Below are positions 24,147 to 36,909 of a DNA stretch of 64,000 bases, piece after piece. A program made the position numbers and the translations under genes. The stretch spans positions 41,277-105,276 of the forward strand of contig CAXKVR010000039.1 in NCBI GenBank assembly GCA_964058845.1. Reading direction: 5' to 3'. Every line of letters begins with the position of its first letter. Position 1 is the stretch's first letter. The notes beneath the pieces are model-generated. The model was given only the letters and a program-made list of their open reading frames with translations. It was not told the origin of the DNA and searched no databases. The DNA is from Carex sylvatica. Taxonomy: Eukaryota > Streptophyta > Magnoliopsida > Poales > Cyperaceae.

Positions 24147-24777
24147 ATTCTTCTCTTCTCTCTTCCTTTCCTCTTTTCTTCATCGTTTTTCCATTCCCTT
24201 TTATTTATTCATTTTAAATTTCCTCTATGCTTGTGGTCGTCTCAGTTCAAAATTCAGTCAAAGTTGGTAATTTTTCTCCCTTAAATTGCTAGCATTGGCT
24301 ATTTTTTCCACTGCAGCATGGTTTAATTCGTAGATTTTGTGAGTATAATTTACTAGTTTTGAATTTGTGATGAAAAGGTGCTAAAGGAAAAGTAGCGCCA
24401 TTCCCCTTTTCACTTTCTTTACCATTTTTAGCATGGGCTCTTTTGGGTTGTTTTCTTCTCTTCTCTTTTTCTGATTTGATCAAGGAGAGTGAACTTTACT
24501 AGGACATATAGGTTAAATTGAAGTGTTGTTATGCAAAATGCTTTATATTTTCTTAGTACTTACCTCGTATGATAGGTTATTTGTTTTTCTTTGTTACTTT
24601 CTTAGAAGGAAAAATCAATTCTGTATCATGGCATTCTATTTCGATTCAAGAACTTTTAAGTGCAAAGTTTGTGTCTGAGCAAATTATTTCACCTGTCCAA
24701 TTGAAGACTTTAACTTAAATTAACCTTATTTTTTCAATGTAGGTGACATTTATGGTTGATAGATTTTAATTATACAA

Positions 24778-27700
24778 ATGAGGAAGAGAAAATCAAGCGA
24801 AAATGCAGTTGACAGACTGGGTGGAGAAGGAACGAAAGCTGAGATTCTTAATCAGCAGTTCAAACCAGGTGATTTAACATGGGTTGAAATCCATAACTCC
24901 TCTTGGTGGCCTGCTCAGGTAAAACAAACAAAAAAAAAAAATTATATGTTAGGCTTTTATGTTCCGAGCATTTCATTTTTTCGTGTTACTGTCACCAAAT
25001 GTTAACCCAACCTTTAAATTATTAGAATGGAAAACTTATTTTTGTTAAATGTTCACTATTTTGCCCCTGGTTTGTATACGTCGTATTCCTATGATCCAGT
25101 TTAAGCTAAAAGCAGAAAAAGATTTAATTGCCAGGTTCTAATTCTGTCTACTGGTAGAAATCTATTTGACCAAATATAATAAAATGTTTGTATATTTGAA
25201 AGCTGGTCAGTACCAGCCCCATAGTTTGTACCAGTGTTGTAAAAAATGTCTGTTTAGGCCGATTAGTCTTTAGCGGTGATCAAACCGTCATGGATTTTTC
25301 CGACTAATCGACCGATTATTCTGGATTATAGCCGATTATTACCGATCAATCGATTGACAGTACTCTGTCCGTCCGACGACCGCATACCGTTATTTACAAC
25401 ACTGGTTTGTACCAGGAAAAAAATATCACAATGCTGGTTAGTAGTACCGCCGCTCAAATGAACAGCAACCATGAATTTTTTTTTTTTCTTCTTTTGAAAG
25501 ATTTTAGATGATGGAAGTGTGAGTGCTAAACTGAGAAAGAAATCTAAGAATGAGCTTCTAGTTCGTCTATATGGCACTTATGAATAGTGAGTTCCAATCT
25601 TTTCCTTTATATTTTCATGTACAATTTTATTATGCTTTATCTTATTTCACTTCACCCTTTGTCACTTGTAGCATGTATGTGGATGCCTCTAAATCAAATT
25701 CTGAATTTGAAGATGTAAGTTGAAATCTCCTTCTAATTTTCTCTCATCTGTTTAAATTTTTTGTAAATGCAACTAGTTTAGTTCATGAATCTGTAGGTGT
25801 TGAAGAGAGAAAATAAAACCATGAAGGAGATGTTCCAAGAAGCACTAGAACAGGTTTTAGTAATTTCCATTCTCAAATTGAAGTAATAGCAAAAGCCCAT
25901 ATTAATACTTGTAAATATATTGAGTTTGTTTCATAAATCTCTAATGGAATCAAAATATATCATTTGGCAGGATATGTCTCTGATGCTACCAAAAGGACAA
26001 TCTAAGCTTGAATCATCAAAAACAGAAGGTCGGTACAAAAGAAAAGTTTTTGTTTTGTCCTTTTCCAATACACTATAGATTATTCTGGGAATTAGGCATT
26101 GAAGCCTTCTCACATAGTACATTAATATAGGTTTGATCATCATTCTGTTACATGATAGCATAATAAATTCAGTGAGTTTCTAGTATGAGCTGTTTATTCC
26201 TTGCTATTGCTGTATGAATTGCCTGTTCTTAGTTGCAAGAGTGTAATGAGGGTCAAATTGGGTTAAATTTTGGTAAATCTGGTTAGCTTTGTTTCAACTT
26301 CACAATTAAGGATCATTTATTCTTGATTAGTGTACCTTACCAAATTGTGGAGCTTATAAAGTCCTGATTTGATAAAAATTAAAAATAATTTTGGAAGTAA
26401 CTTTAAAGCAGTCGTGGAAAAAGAAGTAACATTTTCTTGAAACTCTGGATCTTGTCTCAAAATTATCTCTATAAATTGCTTTTAAGTAGAGCATATATAT
26501 GATCAATGAAACTTGTAGGTATTGATTCTGCTGAGGCCTCCAAGGACAAGAAGCAACAACCTAAGTTAACCAAAGAACCATCTGCGGTAGAAGCTGATGA
26601 AATTGCTACTGTGAGTCAATAAAAATTTTATGATGTTGAAAGTTTCTAAGTAATCAAAACACAACTAATTATCCTCTAGGCTTTAGAAAAGTATTTCTTT
26701 TTGTATTGGACACTTCAGTACTATGTAACAATCTAATTTCTTAACGAGTAGGATTCAAATGCCTCACATCCTTATCTCCATTTCCAAAGTCCAAACAGTC
26801 GATTGAAATCGCTCAACAGAGATAAGGATGTGAGGCCAGATTGAGGCATGAAAGACACGAGGCATTTGAACCCTACTCTTTCTTAATTTATAGACTTGAT
26901 CAGTAAGTTCAAAAATCAAGCTTTTTGTTTATTCAATTTGCTTCTTAGGCTATGAAGATTTGCACCAATAAGGAGAAAAAAGAAGGTTCAAGTAAGAGAA
27001 AAAGAAAGTTGGATTTCAGCAAAGAAGAAAGAGAAAACAAAGAAACTGAACCTAAGGCTTCTAAAGCAGAAGCTCCTAATATTAAAAAGCAAAAAGGTGC
27101 AAAACATGCAGATTTTAAAAAACATGAAAGTTCACTTGTGAAGCGGTCCCCATGCGTTGCTTCTGCTGAGAAACCTTCTTCAACAAATAGTGAGGCGAAG
27201 GCACCAATATCTGAAAATCAAGAAGAAATGAAAGCGAAGGATTTAGAGATTAGAAAAATTGTCACAGATATAATTTTTGGAGGACCAACTAATCCTCCAA
27301 AAAATCAATCTCCAAAAATCAGCAAAGACGCAATGCAAGGTGACCCTTCCACACCAGAAGATTCTAGAATGAATTGCCTGAATACTTTCCAAAAGTCTGG
27401 TCTAAAGGCTACTTATTCCAGGAGAAAGGAAAACCCTAATCAAGTTGATGGGGAAGTAAAGTGCAAAAATAGTAAAAATGAAGGGGTAAAATGGATAAAA
27501 GAGGTGATAAGAGAGGTTCCAGAAGTCCCTAATTCAAAACTTCCTAACACAAATATGAAAGAGAACTGTACATCTAATGGAGATGATAAATCAGGTCATG
27601 ATGAAGCTCAAAAGAGAAGTACTTTGAATTCAAAGCATGTAGAGAAGAAAAATGCGAAGGGAAATTCAAAAGCCAAGAGCTCCAAACTGACAACAGAGAT

Positions 27701-28064
27701 CCCACCAGCAGTGAGCATATATTCTCTTTCTATTACATGTCTTTTCTTGCACCAATAAGCATAATATTCTCATGCTTAAAATATATTTGCTCTCCTTTGG
27801 TAATGGTTGTTTATGCAAATTTCGATAAACCATGACCTTCAGATGGTGTGTTCAACCAACTAACCAAGGGTGGTTTTAATGTTAATTACCATGTTATAAA
27901 AACACTAATTGGTTGTCAACAAATTTTTTTATCAGGTCAAAGACACAGCACCACCGGGAGAAGAGAAAGGTTCGCTGAGTGAAAGGCAAGTTAGAGTGAT
28001 GCAAAGCCTTGGTCTCATTGCTCCAGCAGGATCACCTTTTCGTAGAAATGGTTTCATAATCTGA
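24778..28064 (+). CDS. PWWP-domain nuclear protein, eight coding exons
   Basis: Exons that join in frame: 24,778-24,918; 25,501-25,586; 25,672-25,714; 25,797-25,853; 25,971-26,028; 26,519-26,610; 26,949-27,710; 27,936-28,064 (TGA). Product 455 residues. The N-terminus has a PWWP module: FKPGDLTWVEIHNSSWWPAQ (residues 28-47, core SWWP), then LRKKSKNELLVRLYGTYEY and MYVDASKSNSEFED. PWWP modules bind methylated histone H3 and DNA (family knowledge). The large seventh exon is lysine/serine-rich and likely disordered, with the nuclear-signal-like SSKRKRKLDF. The C-terminus QVRVMQSLGLIAPAGSPF looks like a conserved tail of the plant Tudor/PWWP-like family. Start chosen at the first ATG, shortly before the PWWP fold. 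Introns 1 and 6 carry small transposons without breaking the frame. Specific target unknown. Confidence 0.9.
25232..25404. mobile_element. hAT-type MITE in intron 1 of the PWWP gene, 173 bp
   Basis: Inverted ends CAGTGTTGTAAA / TTTACAACACTG with an exact 8-bp duplication GTTTGTAC on both sides (25,224-25,231 and 25,405-25,412). Interior words such as CCGATTATT and ACCGCATACCGTTATTTACA recur, inverted, at 46,542-46,740. Confidence 0.93.
26746..26878. mobile_element. Mutator-type MITE in intron 6 of the PWWP gene, 133 bp
   Basis: Ends GAGTAGGATTCAAATGCCTC and the complement of GAGTAGGGTTCAAATGCCTC, flanked by TTTCTTAAC and TTTCTTAAT (8 of 9 bases). Terminal words match the larger elements at 30,802 and 56,978, but the interior carries the AAACAGTCGATTGAAATCG motif of the other foldback group. 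Confidence 0.85.
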
Positions 28065-29166
28065 ACCTTCTTTCTATTTTTTTGATATTTAATTGCAGAG
28101 TACTATGCTGATAGCTAGTTTTTGGTCCCTAATTTTGCATATTTTGACAAATAGTTTGACTAGAAATATAGTTTAAGTTGGCCATTTTGCGTATGGAAAG
28201 GTAGATCGAGGAATATAGATTTTTTGCTCAAGTTGTTGGCTTAGTGTTAGCATGTTGGATTTGCTATGTGCTTCTAATTTGCCCAATCATTACAAGCTAA
28301 TTTTTTTACTGATGTTAAGTGGCAAGTTTAGTTTTGCAGACACCAAAGGCACTCGACTGGGTTTCACTTTTTATCCTTTCTTTTATTAAAGAGCTCCGGT
28401 AAAACCCAGCATTTTTTAATATACTTTTCGCGAGAATTGAATCTGCATTTCTTTGTAGAGAGATGTAGCTCGCGCCATTGTACTAAGCTGTATCTTAGAA
28501 CAAATTTACTAATTCAAATTGGACCTCTTATGGGCTTTTTATTGAACCTTGTACAGTATGTTTTAATGCCTTTTAATGGCTTAACAGTTAACATAGAGAT
28601 GCACTATTTACGTGCATTGTAATATGCCAACCAGAAAATAATGGTAATGCATTAGGTGTATTATTATTATGGCTAGGGAAATTGGTGATCTTTTTTGGGT
28701 CCACTTTGGTCAAAAAAAAAAAGGGAAGAAAACGCTGGAGAAATAAATTAATAGAAGTATAAAAGAGCACTCATCTATGCGATGAACACTTGGAACTCAA
28801 ATCAATTATTGCACTCAACATCAAAATTCCAATAGAGTGCTGTTGATCATTAAACTTTGAAATAATAATAATCAATTAATACATGCCTCCAAATTATGTA
28901 TGTATTGTGTAATAGAATTCATTATGTAGTATCTAAATATACATTATTTATGTAATAACTAAGTATATATTCTAGAAATAATTTTGATAATGAGTGTGAA
29001 AAGTTCAAAATAAGTACGCATTCTGCAATAGTTAAGTACACATTATGTATCATTTTGAGGTGTTTGGAAAATTAGATCGTTATGTATTAATATTCATTAA
29101 AAAAAATTTGGTAGTTGAATATGTATCTATAATAGTTGAATGTACATTATATAATATTCGTTAAAA
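28065..29166. other. 3' flank of the PWWP gene and intergenic DNA
   Basis: The first few hundred bases are likely 3' UTR. Around 28,880-29,160, GTACATTATGTA(T/G)-like words recur at roughly 40-60 bp spacing, a degenerate AT-rich repeat. No gene. Confidence 0.5.
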
Positions 29167-29580
29167 GAGTAGAACTAGGGTGTTCTTAAGTTCACCAAGC
29201 TCTTTGGTGAACTTAACTTTAATACCCATCAAATTGATTTGAAATGATAAATTTGAACCGTTGAAATCTGCCTACCTTACGAGTGATGTCTCTATATGTG
29301 AAAATTTTAAATATTCGAATTAATTAAGTATAAAGTCAAACAGACAAAATTAAAAAGGTTAATAAATTAATTTTGATGCATTCATTTTTTGAATATTTTT
29401 TTACCACTTGACTCTATGCAAAATTAATTTAAAAATTAATTTTTTTTACAAGTAGATGTATCACTCATAAGGTATGCGGATTTTACCAGTTCAGATTCAT
29501 CGTTTAAAGCCAATTTAATGAGTTTTAGATTTGAGTTCACCAAATTTTTTGATGAAGTTAAGAACACCCTTGTTCCACTC
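29167..29580. mobile_element. Mutator-type MITE, GAGTAGAACTAGGGTG family, copy 1
   Basis: Terminal inverted repeats GAGTAGAACTAGGGTGTTCT and AAGAACACCCTTGTTCCACT. The flanks TTCGTTAAAA and TTCGTAAAAA agree at 9 of 10 bases. Inner arms pair through TCGAATTAATT and a TAGATGTATCACTCATAAGG-type block. 414 bp, non-coding. Confidence 0.9.
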
Positions 29581-29768
29581 TTCGTAAAAACTATATTAAA
29601 GCTGCTTAAAAGTTGAGTCTATAAATATCACTATTTTGTCCATTGAGATTTTCATTCAAGTAAATAACAGTCAGAAATTATCATATGAGAAATGGATTTA
29701 CATTAGTATTGCTCTGTATTTGAAAGAAAGATTATCTATATTACATGAATACTTGGAATGATTAGGGG

Positions 29769-29948
29769 AGTGCGTATCCTCTGAGATATCTCAACTTTTG
29801 CGTGACCGACATGTCCGGTGCCTATTCAGGGGTGAAGTAGGGGGTCAGTATTACGTGTGCTTTGAGATTCGTGTAGAACGTATTTAAACGGTTGAGATTT
29901 TCCATAAAGTCACGCAAAATTTGAGATATCTCAGAGGATACGAATTCC
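29769..29948. mobile_element. MITE of the TATCCTCTGAGATATCTC family, 180 bp
   Basis: Flanked by an exact 9-bp duplication GATTAGGGG (29,760-29,768 and 29,949-29,957), as in Mutator-type insertions. Ends GCGTATCCTCTGAGATATCT and AGATATCTCAGAGGATACGA are inverted repeats. Best preserved of four family members in the window. Confidence 0.92.
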
Positions 29949-30424
29949 GATTAGGGGTGGTACAAATTTAAAATGAAATATACTTTTGTGATTAGTTTGA
30001 AAATGAATTATAGTTTATAACTAATTTTTATTGAGGATATAATTATTTAGTATATTTGTACAATTTTATAAATTTAGGCCAGAGTGACCGTGCATGTCTC
30101 CCCTTGTTTCGAATACAACAGTCTTATGATCTGATGACCGATTTTTTTATTTATATCCAAAAGTAAAATATAATTAAAAAAAATAATCAAACATCGGGTG
30201 TATTTTCAAAACTATCCAAATCAAATTTTTTTTTTTGAAAATTAATGTACAATTTTTAGTTCCAAAACCAGAAATTTTTTATTTTTTGAAAATGAGATTT
30301 CTATTTTTTTTTTATAAAACTCATTTACATATATACATATACATATATTATAAAAAAAATGAGTTTATAAAAAAAAAACACTCAAACGACGTTTATAAAC
30401 AAAATACCAATTCTATTATTGAAC

Positions 30425-30785
30425 GAAAACTTAAACTGAATTTTTGAGGCACTAAATAACTTTTTTTTTTAAATTCTGATACTTCGGATGCAACGATGCC
30501 CAGGGTTTCCCTCAGGAAAAATCGGATCCGTATCGTCCTCCCCTTTCTGAAAAGTGGTCATACGTCCAAATCCGACTTTCCTAGCCAAAGTTACGGCTGT
30601 TTAAAGTTTTTTCGAAACCTGAACTTTGAAAATTCATAACTAACTGTAGAAAAATCCAAATAAATTAAAATTTGTGTCAATTCTGTGTATTTTTAAATGT
30701 TCTACATGCTGGTGTAATCACTTTTGCAGTTTGATACATGTATCAGTCCAGACTTGCTAATTTACCAGTAGAGGTTAAATTTTAT
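30425..30785 (+). repeat. Dispersed core segment, copy 2
   Basis: Near-collinear with 8509-8875: CGAAAACTTAAACTGAA, GATGCCCAGGG, GGATCCGT, AAATCCGACTTTC, TAACTAACTGTAGAAAAATC, GTATCAGTCCAG and TTTACCAG. Copy 3 at 63,150 shares the first half. Non-coding. Confidence 0.85.
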
Positions 30786-31177
30786 ATACATATACATATA
30801 CGAGGATGGTTCAAATGCCTCTAATTTTTGTGCCTCCACCATGTCTCCATTTTTAAAAACTTTAATAACTCAAAATTTAAAACTTAAAAGTCAACATAAA
30901 ACCGTTAGATGTGATCTATGTTATTTTTTCTATGTGCTCATAAAAAATTATCACATTTCAATTTTATTTCTATGTGAATCAATAAGTTCAAAAATCAACG
31001 TCTAGAAATCATCCAAATTAGTGTGTTTTTTACAAGCTCTTGATGACAATCAAAATAAAATTGAAATGTCATAATTTTTACACGTGCATAGATAAAATGA
31101 TGTAGATCATATCCAACGGTTTTATTTTGACTTTTAAGTTTTAAATTTTGAATTATTAAAGTTTTTAAAAATGGAGG

Positions 31178-31666
31178 TGTCACACCTCGCAGCCACGGGT
31201 CGCAACAGTCCCCCGCCGTAAGCATACAACTCTGTGTATACTTACAAGGCATTTTAACATACACTCAGAAATACATAACAAAATATATAAAACAAGTCAT
31301 ATATATATAATAATCTCCGTACACGGGACTGGTACAAGTATAACAATCAAAGTATCTCCTACGGATACCAACTGTCAGGTATGACATAGAGAGCTATACA
31401 ACAAAAATCATTACATAAACTATACACATCTCTAGTCAAATAACAAAATAACGACTATGGGAAGGGTGACATATATCGGGGGCCTAATACTTGCGTGCCT
31501 CCTCAGACCCAGACCCAGTCGCACCAAAACCTGTAAAAGTACCCAAAGGGTGGGGGTGAGAATTTCATTCTCAGTGCGAATTTGCCACAATCAGGTTATT
31601 GGACTTGAAATCAGACTCTATTTTCACAAAATAAAACCCATATGAAATCACATTCACAGTTCTACC

Positions 31667-31714
<48 letters not shown>

Positions 31715-34700
31715 TGCATATGCTTGACAACAGATAATCAAATAAAATTTAACTAATGAAATATTCAAAGTGAAGTTCGAACGAGAACATAACAGGCTTA
31801 AATCATTTTAATAAAGCTGGTAGCACCTACAGATGTTCCACCAAGCTAGACCCTTTTTATCTGACCCTCGTCTGTAGGGTTACTGACACCTACAGACGTA
31901 CCACATATCTGAACCATTTATCTGACACTCATCTGCAGTGCTTTGGCTTAACCGTTTTCTAAGGTCTTGTTGAAATCATATAACAAAAATTCACTTCGGA
32001 ACTCAAGATATCGCAATATTCAATTGACCTTCCAAATGTATTATCACGTAGGATAATATGATAAGCATAAATTATATACATATTCGATCTAGTTTTCATC
32101 ATGAAATAATACCAAATATCTTGTATTTTGAATATAAAGATAATAGAATACACCTATAATCAAGTTATTGCATTTGTTTGATTTTAATTTGCAGGAAATG
32201 AAGAAAAATGAAGAAAAAACGAAGAAAAATGTCCAGTGCGGACGCACGGATTATGATATGGCCGTAATGAGTACTTAGATGGATTTCTGGACGCGCGCCA
32301 ATTTTAAAAAGGTATAATAATCTATTCATCAAAATCCGTGCGGATGCACGTATATCGAGGTCACACGGAAAAAGTCTGAGTCCAGTGCGGACGCACTGTA
32401 GCAGCAGCCAAAATTAAAGTCTGAACTTAAAACGGCCACAACTTTTGACTCGTAACTCCGTTTTGGGCATATGACCACTTTTTGGAAAGCCAACGAGAAG
32501 ATCTACAACCTGAGAATCTAAAAAAGAAAAGTTGGAGTCAGTGCGGATGCACTGGACCCACAAACAGCCAAAAAATGTGTTTTTCAACACGTTTTCTATT
32601 TTTAGCGCACCAGGGACGTTTTTTACAGCTAAACTTGAACAAAACAACCTGGGAAACAATTCAAAAATAGCACCCACTAAGCCCACTTACTCCACAACTA
32701 TGCCTCTTGATTGGACATAGTCTTTGGCTATAAAAAGGGGGGTTCATATCTCGCATCTCACATCTCACATCTCACATCTCACATGACACATCACACATCT
32801 CACACATATCACACGTCTCTCATCATACAACTCTCACTCTCTCTCTCTCTCTCTCACCCCTTGGTGCATGCCAATTTTCATAAAATATAGCGATAAATCT
32901 GCAGCCATTCTAGGAGTTCTGGAAGTTTTTCAAGGAAGGAGAAGAAGATCCAAGCAAGATTTCGGTAAGATTGAGATTCTTGATTCAATAAAGGGTGTAA
33001 CTATTTCTTTATTTCATTTCTTCTTATTTTTGCCAACTTTTATAATGGATCTCTCCAAGAGAGAGTGGATCTCTTTCTAGGGGTTTAGGTCAATGCATAA
33101 ACTTATTTAATTATATCTTATTCAGTTATTTATTTTTATCATGATTGTTTTATGAGATTTGATGCTAATTTCTGAGATTTATAATTTGTGTTAATTACAT
33201 AATTAGTACTTAAAATCGATGTAGTTCCGCTTTGGATTCGAAAGAACCAAAGTAGTTAGGATGAGAGGAGAGTACCAATTATGAACACAAATACCTTAGG
33301 TTTTGATTAAGGTCTAACCAACTGCGAAATCAAACCGGAACTACAGAGATTATGATTAGGGACTTGGTGAAGGACGTAACTGTGAAGTCATACCCTTATT
33401 AGGACATCTTAGATTAAATCGGATATTGGTATGAAGGACGTAACTGTGAAGTACCAATATTTGAGGAGATGAGAGACTAACAAGAGCTTATGGTCTAGGT
33501 AGTTAGGATGAATGACGTAATTGTGAAGTCCGAATTGCTTAGGCACGTTATTAATTCACGAAAGTGACCCTTAATGACATATTAGGTTAGAAACCTCATC
33601 AAATCATACATGAATTTAAACAAATATCGAATAGATAGAATTAGCAAGAAATTGTAGACCGAATACCCCTAGATCTCCTCAACTTAAAAACAAACCAATC
33701 TTCACTTTCTTTATTTTTTTTACATCTATTGTTTACAATTCTTCTCGGGTATTGAACCCAACTTAGGACTATTTAAACAAACCCCCCTTATTCTATTTTA
33801 TTGCACTTACTTCTTTTTATTTTCTGAAATTAATTAATAAAGTCTAAACCTAGTATCTAAACTTACTCTCTGAGGATCGATACCCGATAATATACTACAC
33901 GGTAGGATTGTATACTTGCAATCTGAACTGAAAGTGTATTTAAGGTTAAAAGGTACAGTTTACTGTACAGAAACTTTGTACTATACCTTTTTGGTGCAAC
34001 ATAATACCCTCGAGCCACAGACGTTACACACAAGTCACCCACAAACACAATCACAATCAAAATGAACATATAAATATATATATAGATTAAGCCACCCACC
34101 CCTCGTCCCAACCGGTACTGGGAAACATGAGGGTCGTTCACCTAATGCGCCAGAAGGATCCTGGGATCAAAGTCAGCTTATACAGCTCAACTTTGCCAAT
34201 TCAATCTCAATAATTTTCAAAATCGACAATTTGTGGTGACTTTCAACTTTAATCAGATCACAGAATAACAATTCAATTTGACAACCGAACGAATATGCAA
34301 TTCAACCATATCACATGAATTCCAACAATTATGCAACAAATCAAGCATTCAACATGACAATCGAGCAATAATTTAATTTATGAAAATAAAACATCAAACA
34401 AGTCCAAGAACCCCGCACCTGATTACGACGAGCATATAGCGAAGTTATGGATCAGGCGTCTCGAATTGCCCCGCAAAGTCTGGCTCGACCGAGCTTACAC
34501 ATATATTACACGTGTTCATTTGGTTTAGACTTGGTTCAATGGTCGGAAGGTTCGATTGGGTGACACGAGTCATTTCCTGTTTTCTTAACCGAATTCGTAT
34601 ACTTTTTTTATTGGTTTCCTTACTTAACACCTCTTAACCATCACACACTTTGCGATTAGGTCCTCTAAACCATATATCATCTCAATTTGGTAACAATTCA

Positions 34701-35822
34701 TTTACTGATTGGTTAAACCCTAATTTGGTCAAATCCGACTTAACCGATACACATGCTAGCATTTCAAGATCAAAATGTAACCCTACCGATTACAAGTCTA
34801 ATTGGTCGGTTTAGCCTAATCAATCGACCACATTTCTCAATTTCGGATTTAGTACCCAAAAAACCCCTAAAATAAAAAATTCTCAAAATTAAGATGAAAT
34901 TGAGAAAAGAATCGACAAATAACCAACAAGGAAGCTCAAAGGAGAGTGATTACTTGAAATAGGTGCACAAATTTTGGGTTTAAACAAGAACCGCCAAAAT
35001 GGAGAAATTTCGGGTTTTGAGAGAAGAGAAAAAAAGAGAAACGAGTACCAATAGGCGAGCTAGAAGAGATCTATGGCTGGCTTCTTGTTTCCACCTTCGA
35101 TTTCCCGAGACTTTAGGCGGCTTGAGAGGAATAGGGAGCTCTCTCTCATTTTCTTCTTCTTTTGGAGGAACACACAAGAAAGAGGGGAATGGACGGAGGA
35201 GAAAGAGAGAAAGAAAAAGAAAGAAAATCTGAGTTTTGATTAAAAATCTCTCTGAGTGCGGATGCACTCGTTTTCAGTGCGGGTCGGCCACCCGCACTCA
35301 GCCCTTGTCAGAATTCAAACAGAACAGAAAACACAGAAGAAAACCCTAGTGTGGACGCACAAATTTTCAGTGCGGATCAGTCACCCGCACTCATCAATTG
35401 GACAAATTTTAGAACTTAGAAAAATCACAGAAAATTCATAAGTACGGACGCACTCAGTACTTAGTCAAATTTTTCAGAAAAATGATACTGAACTAAGAAA
35501 AGTCCGAGCCTAATGCGTCCGCATTTAAATTCAGTGCGGGTCGAGACACCCGCACTCAGGACTTAGTTAATTTTCAGAAAACGAGCTGGGGTCAGTGCGG
35601 ATCATCCATCCGCACTCACCACCAGTGCGGACGCACTGAGCCTATAAGGTTCCAGAAACTCAAAATTTTGACGCGGTTTCGATTCACACTTGATTTACTC
35701 ATCTAGGAAAACCTTAATTAAGGTTTAAATTGCTATTTTATTAGCACGATTTTAAAGCACGATTTTAAATTCTTGCTTTTAAATCCCTTTAAAATAAATT
35801 ATAAAAACTTTGTAATGTAACA
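31178..35822 (-). mobile_element. Solo LTR (with nested block), likely Ty3/gypsy-like
   Basis: Starts TGTCACACC and ends GTAATGTAACA, the TG...CA form, with an exact 5-bp duplication GGAGG (31,173-31,177 and 35,823-35,827). Comparing with the intact MITE at 56,978 confirms that this DNA is an insertion. No second copy of either end is inside and there are no gag, protease, RT, RNase H or integrase motifs, so I call a solo LTR. Minus orientation is tentative: the reverse strand opens TGTTACATTACAAAG and closes GGTGTGACA. Contains a TA microsatellite (31,671-31,711), a duplicated 60-bp ACACCTACAGA unit (31,825-31,945) and clusters of the palindrome AGTGCGGACGCACT. Confidence 0.8.
32160..33935 (+). 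mobile_element. Second LTR-like block nested in the solo LTR
   Basis: Reads like a plus-strand LTR: TTGCAGGAAATGAAGAAAAA, a conserved CCACAACTTTTGACTCGTAA phrase, a TATAAAAAGG box at 32,731, a CATCTCACATCTCACAT tandem and CT tract, a GACGTAACTGTGAAGT motif three times (33,365-33,520), and finally GAGGATCGATACCCGATAAT and CGGTAGGATTGTATACTTGC. The last words recur, inverted and diverged, at 38,115-38,190. Exact ends and duplication not found; no coding domains. Confidence 0.55.
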
Positions 35823-36058
35823 GGAGGTATGATGGAGGCAAAAAAAATGGAGGCATTTGAACCCTTCTACATATAAATTTTTTATTTATATCCAAAAAAA
35901 AATTAAATTTTTTCCAGTTTTAACACTAATTACAGAAAAAAATTTAGTGCTTTAAAAATTCGGTTTAAGTTTTTGTTCAACGGTAGGCATACAACGATCG
36001 ATATTTTGTTTATAAACATCATTTGGATTTTTATTTTTACAAGCTCATTTTTTATAAT

Positions 36059-36435
36059 GAGGAGGGATCGGATTACACCCTTTTTTTGGTGACACCGGTT
36101 ACACCCTATGTTTACAAAGTCCAAACAGTCGATCCAAACCGTTCAACTTGTTGGATATGTTAAAATGTGCTTGCAGATCAAATTTTACATTTTTCTGAAT
36201 TTTTTTACTATTTAATAAGATGGGTAAAAAATTCAATGGTCTGAATATAGCGATTTTGTTAAATACTTAATAAATAGTAAAAAAATTTCAAAAAATATAA
36301 AATTTGATTTTCAAGCACATTTTAACATATTCAACAAGTTAAACGGTTTGGATCGATTGTTTGAACTTTAAAAACTTTGAAAATGAAGAGTGTAATTCGG
36401 TGTCACCAAAAAAGGGTGTAATCGGATCCCTCCTC
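36059..36435. mobile_element. Foldback MITE, GAGGAGGGATCGGATTACAC type
   Basis: Left end GAGGAGGGATCGGATTACAC, right end GTGTAATCGGATCCCTCCTC; GGTGTCACCAAAAAAGG also pairs. Arms carry the common motif CAAACAGTCGATCCAAACCG and TGTGCTTG(C)AGATCAAATTTT. 377 bp, sitting in the right part of the large foldback. Confidence 0.9.
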
Positions 36436-36491
36436 TTTTATAATATATGTATATATGTATATATAATATAATACATGTATATATGTATATA

Positions 36492-36909
36492 GAGTAGAAC
36501 TAGGGTGTTCTTAAGCTCACCAAGGTGTTTGGTGAGCTTAACTCCAAAACTCATCAAATCGATTTCAAATGACAAATCCGAATCATTGGAACCCGCCTAC
36601 CTTACGAGTGATGCGTCTACATGTGAAAATTTTAAACATTCAAATTAATTTAATATAAAGTCAAGTGGTCAAAAAACGTTAAAAAAATGAATGCACTAAA
36701 ATTAATTCATTAACCTTCTAATTTTGACTGATTGACTTTATACTAAATTAATTCGAATGTTTAAAATTTTCACATGTAGACGCATCACTTGTAAGGTAGG
36801 CGGGTTCCAATGATTCGGATTCATCTTTACATTTAAAATCGATTTGATGAGTTTTGGAGTTAAGCTCACCAAACACCTTGGTGAGCTTAAGAACACCCTA
36901 GTTCTACTC
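36492..36909. mobile_element. Mutator-type MITE, GAGTAGAACTAGGGTG family, copy 2
   Basis: Ends GAGTAGAACTAGGGTGTTCT and AGAACACCCTAGTTCTACTC are perfect complements over 20 bp, and AGCTCACCAAGGTGTTTGGT continues the pairing. Flanks ATGTATATA and ATGTATGTA agree at 8 of 9 bases. It lies in an ATGTATATA-repeat tract. Best preserved family member. Confidence 0.93.

Larger units (their letters stand above)
30802..35867. mobile_element. Mutator-type MITE split by a solo LTR
   Basis: The left piece 30,802-31,177 and right piece 35,823-35,867 form one element like the intact copy at 56,978-57,391: GAGGATGGTTCAAATGCCTC at the left, GGAGGCATTTGAACCCTTC at the right, and TTTTTAAAAATGGAGG beside the break. 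Flanks TACATATAC and TACATATAA agree at 8 of 9 bases. Confidence 0.88.

Noticed and set aside
31178..35822. Full LTR retrotransposon with two LTRs
   Set aside because: Neither end sequence recurs inside the insertion and no gag-pol motif is present in any frame; a solo LTR explains the single 5-bp duplication.
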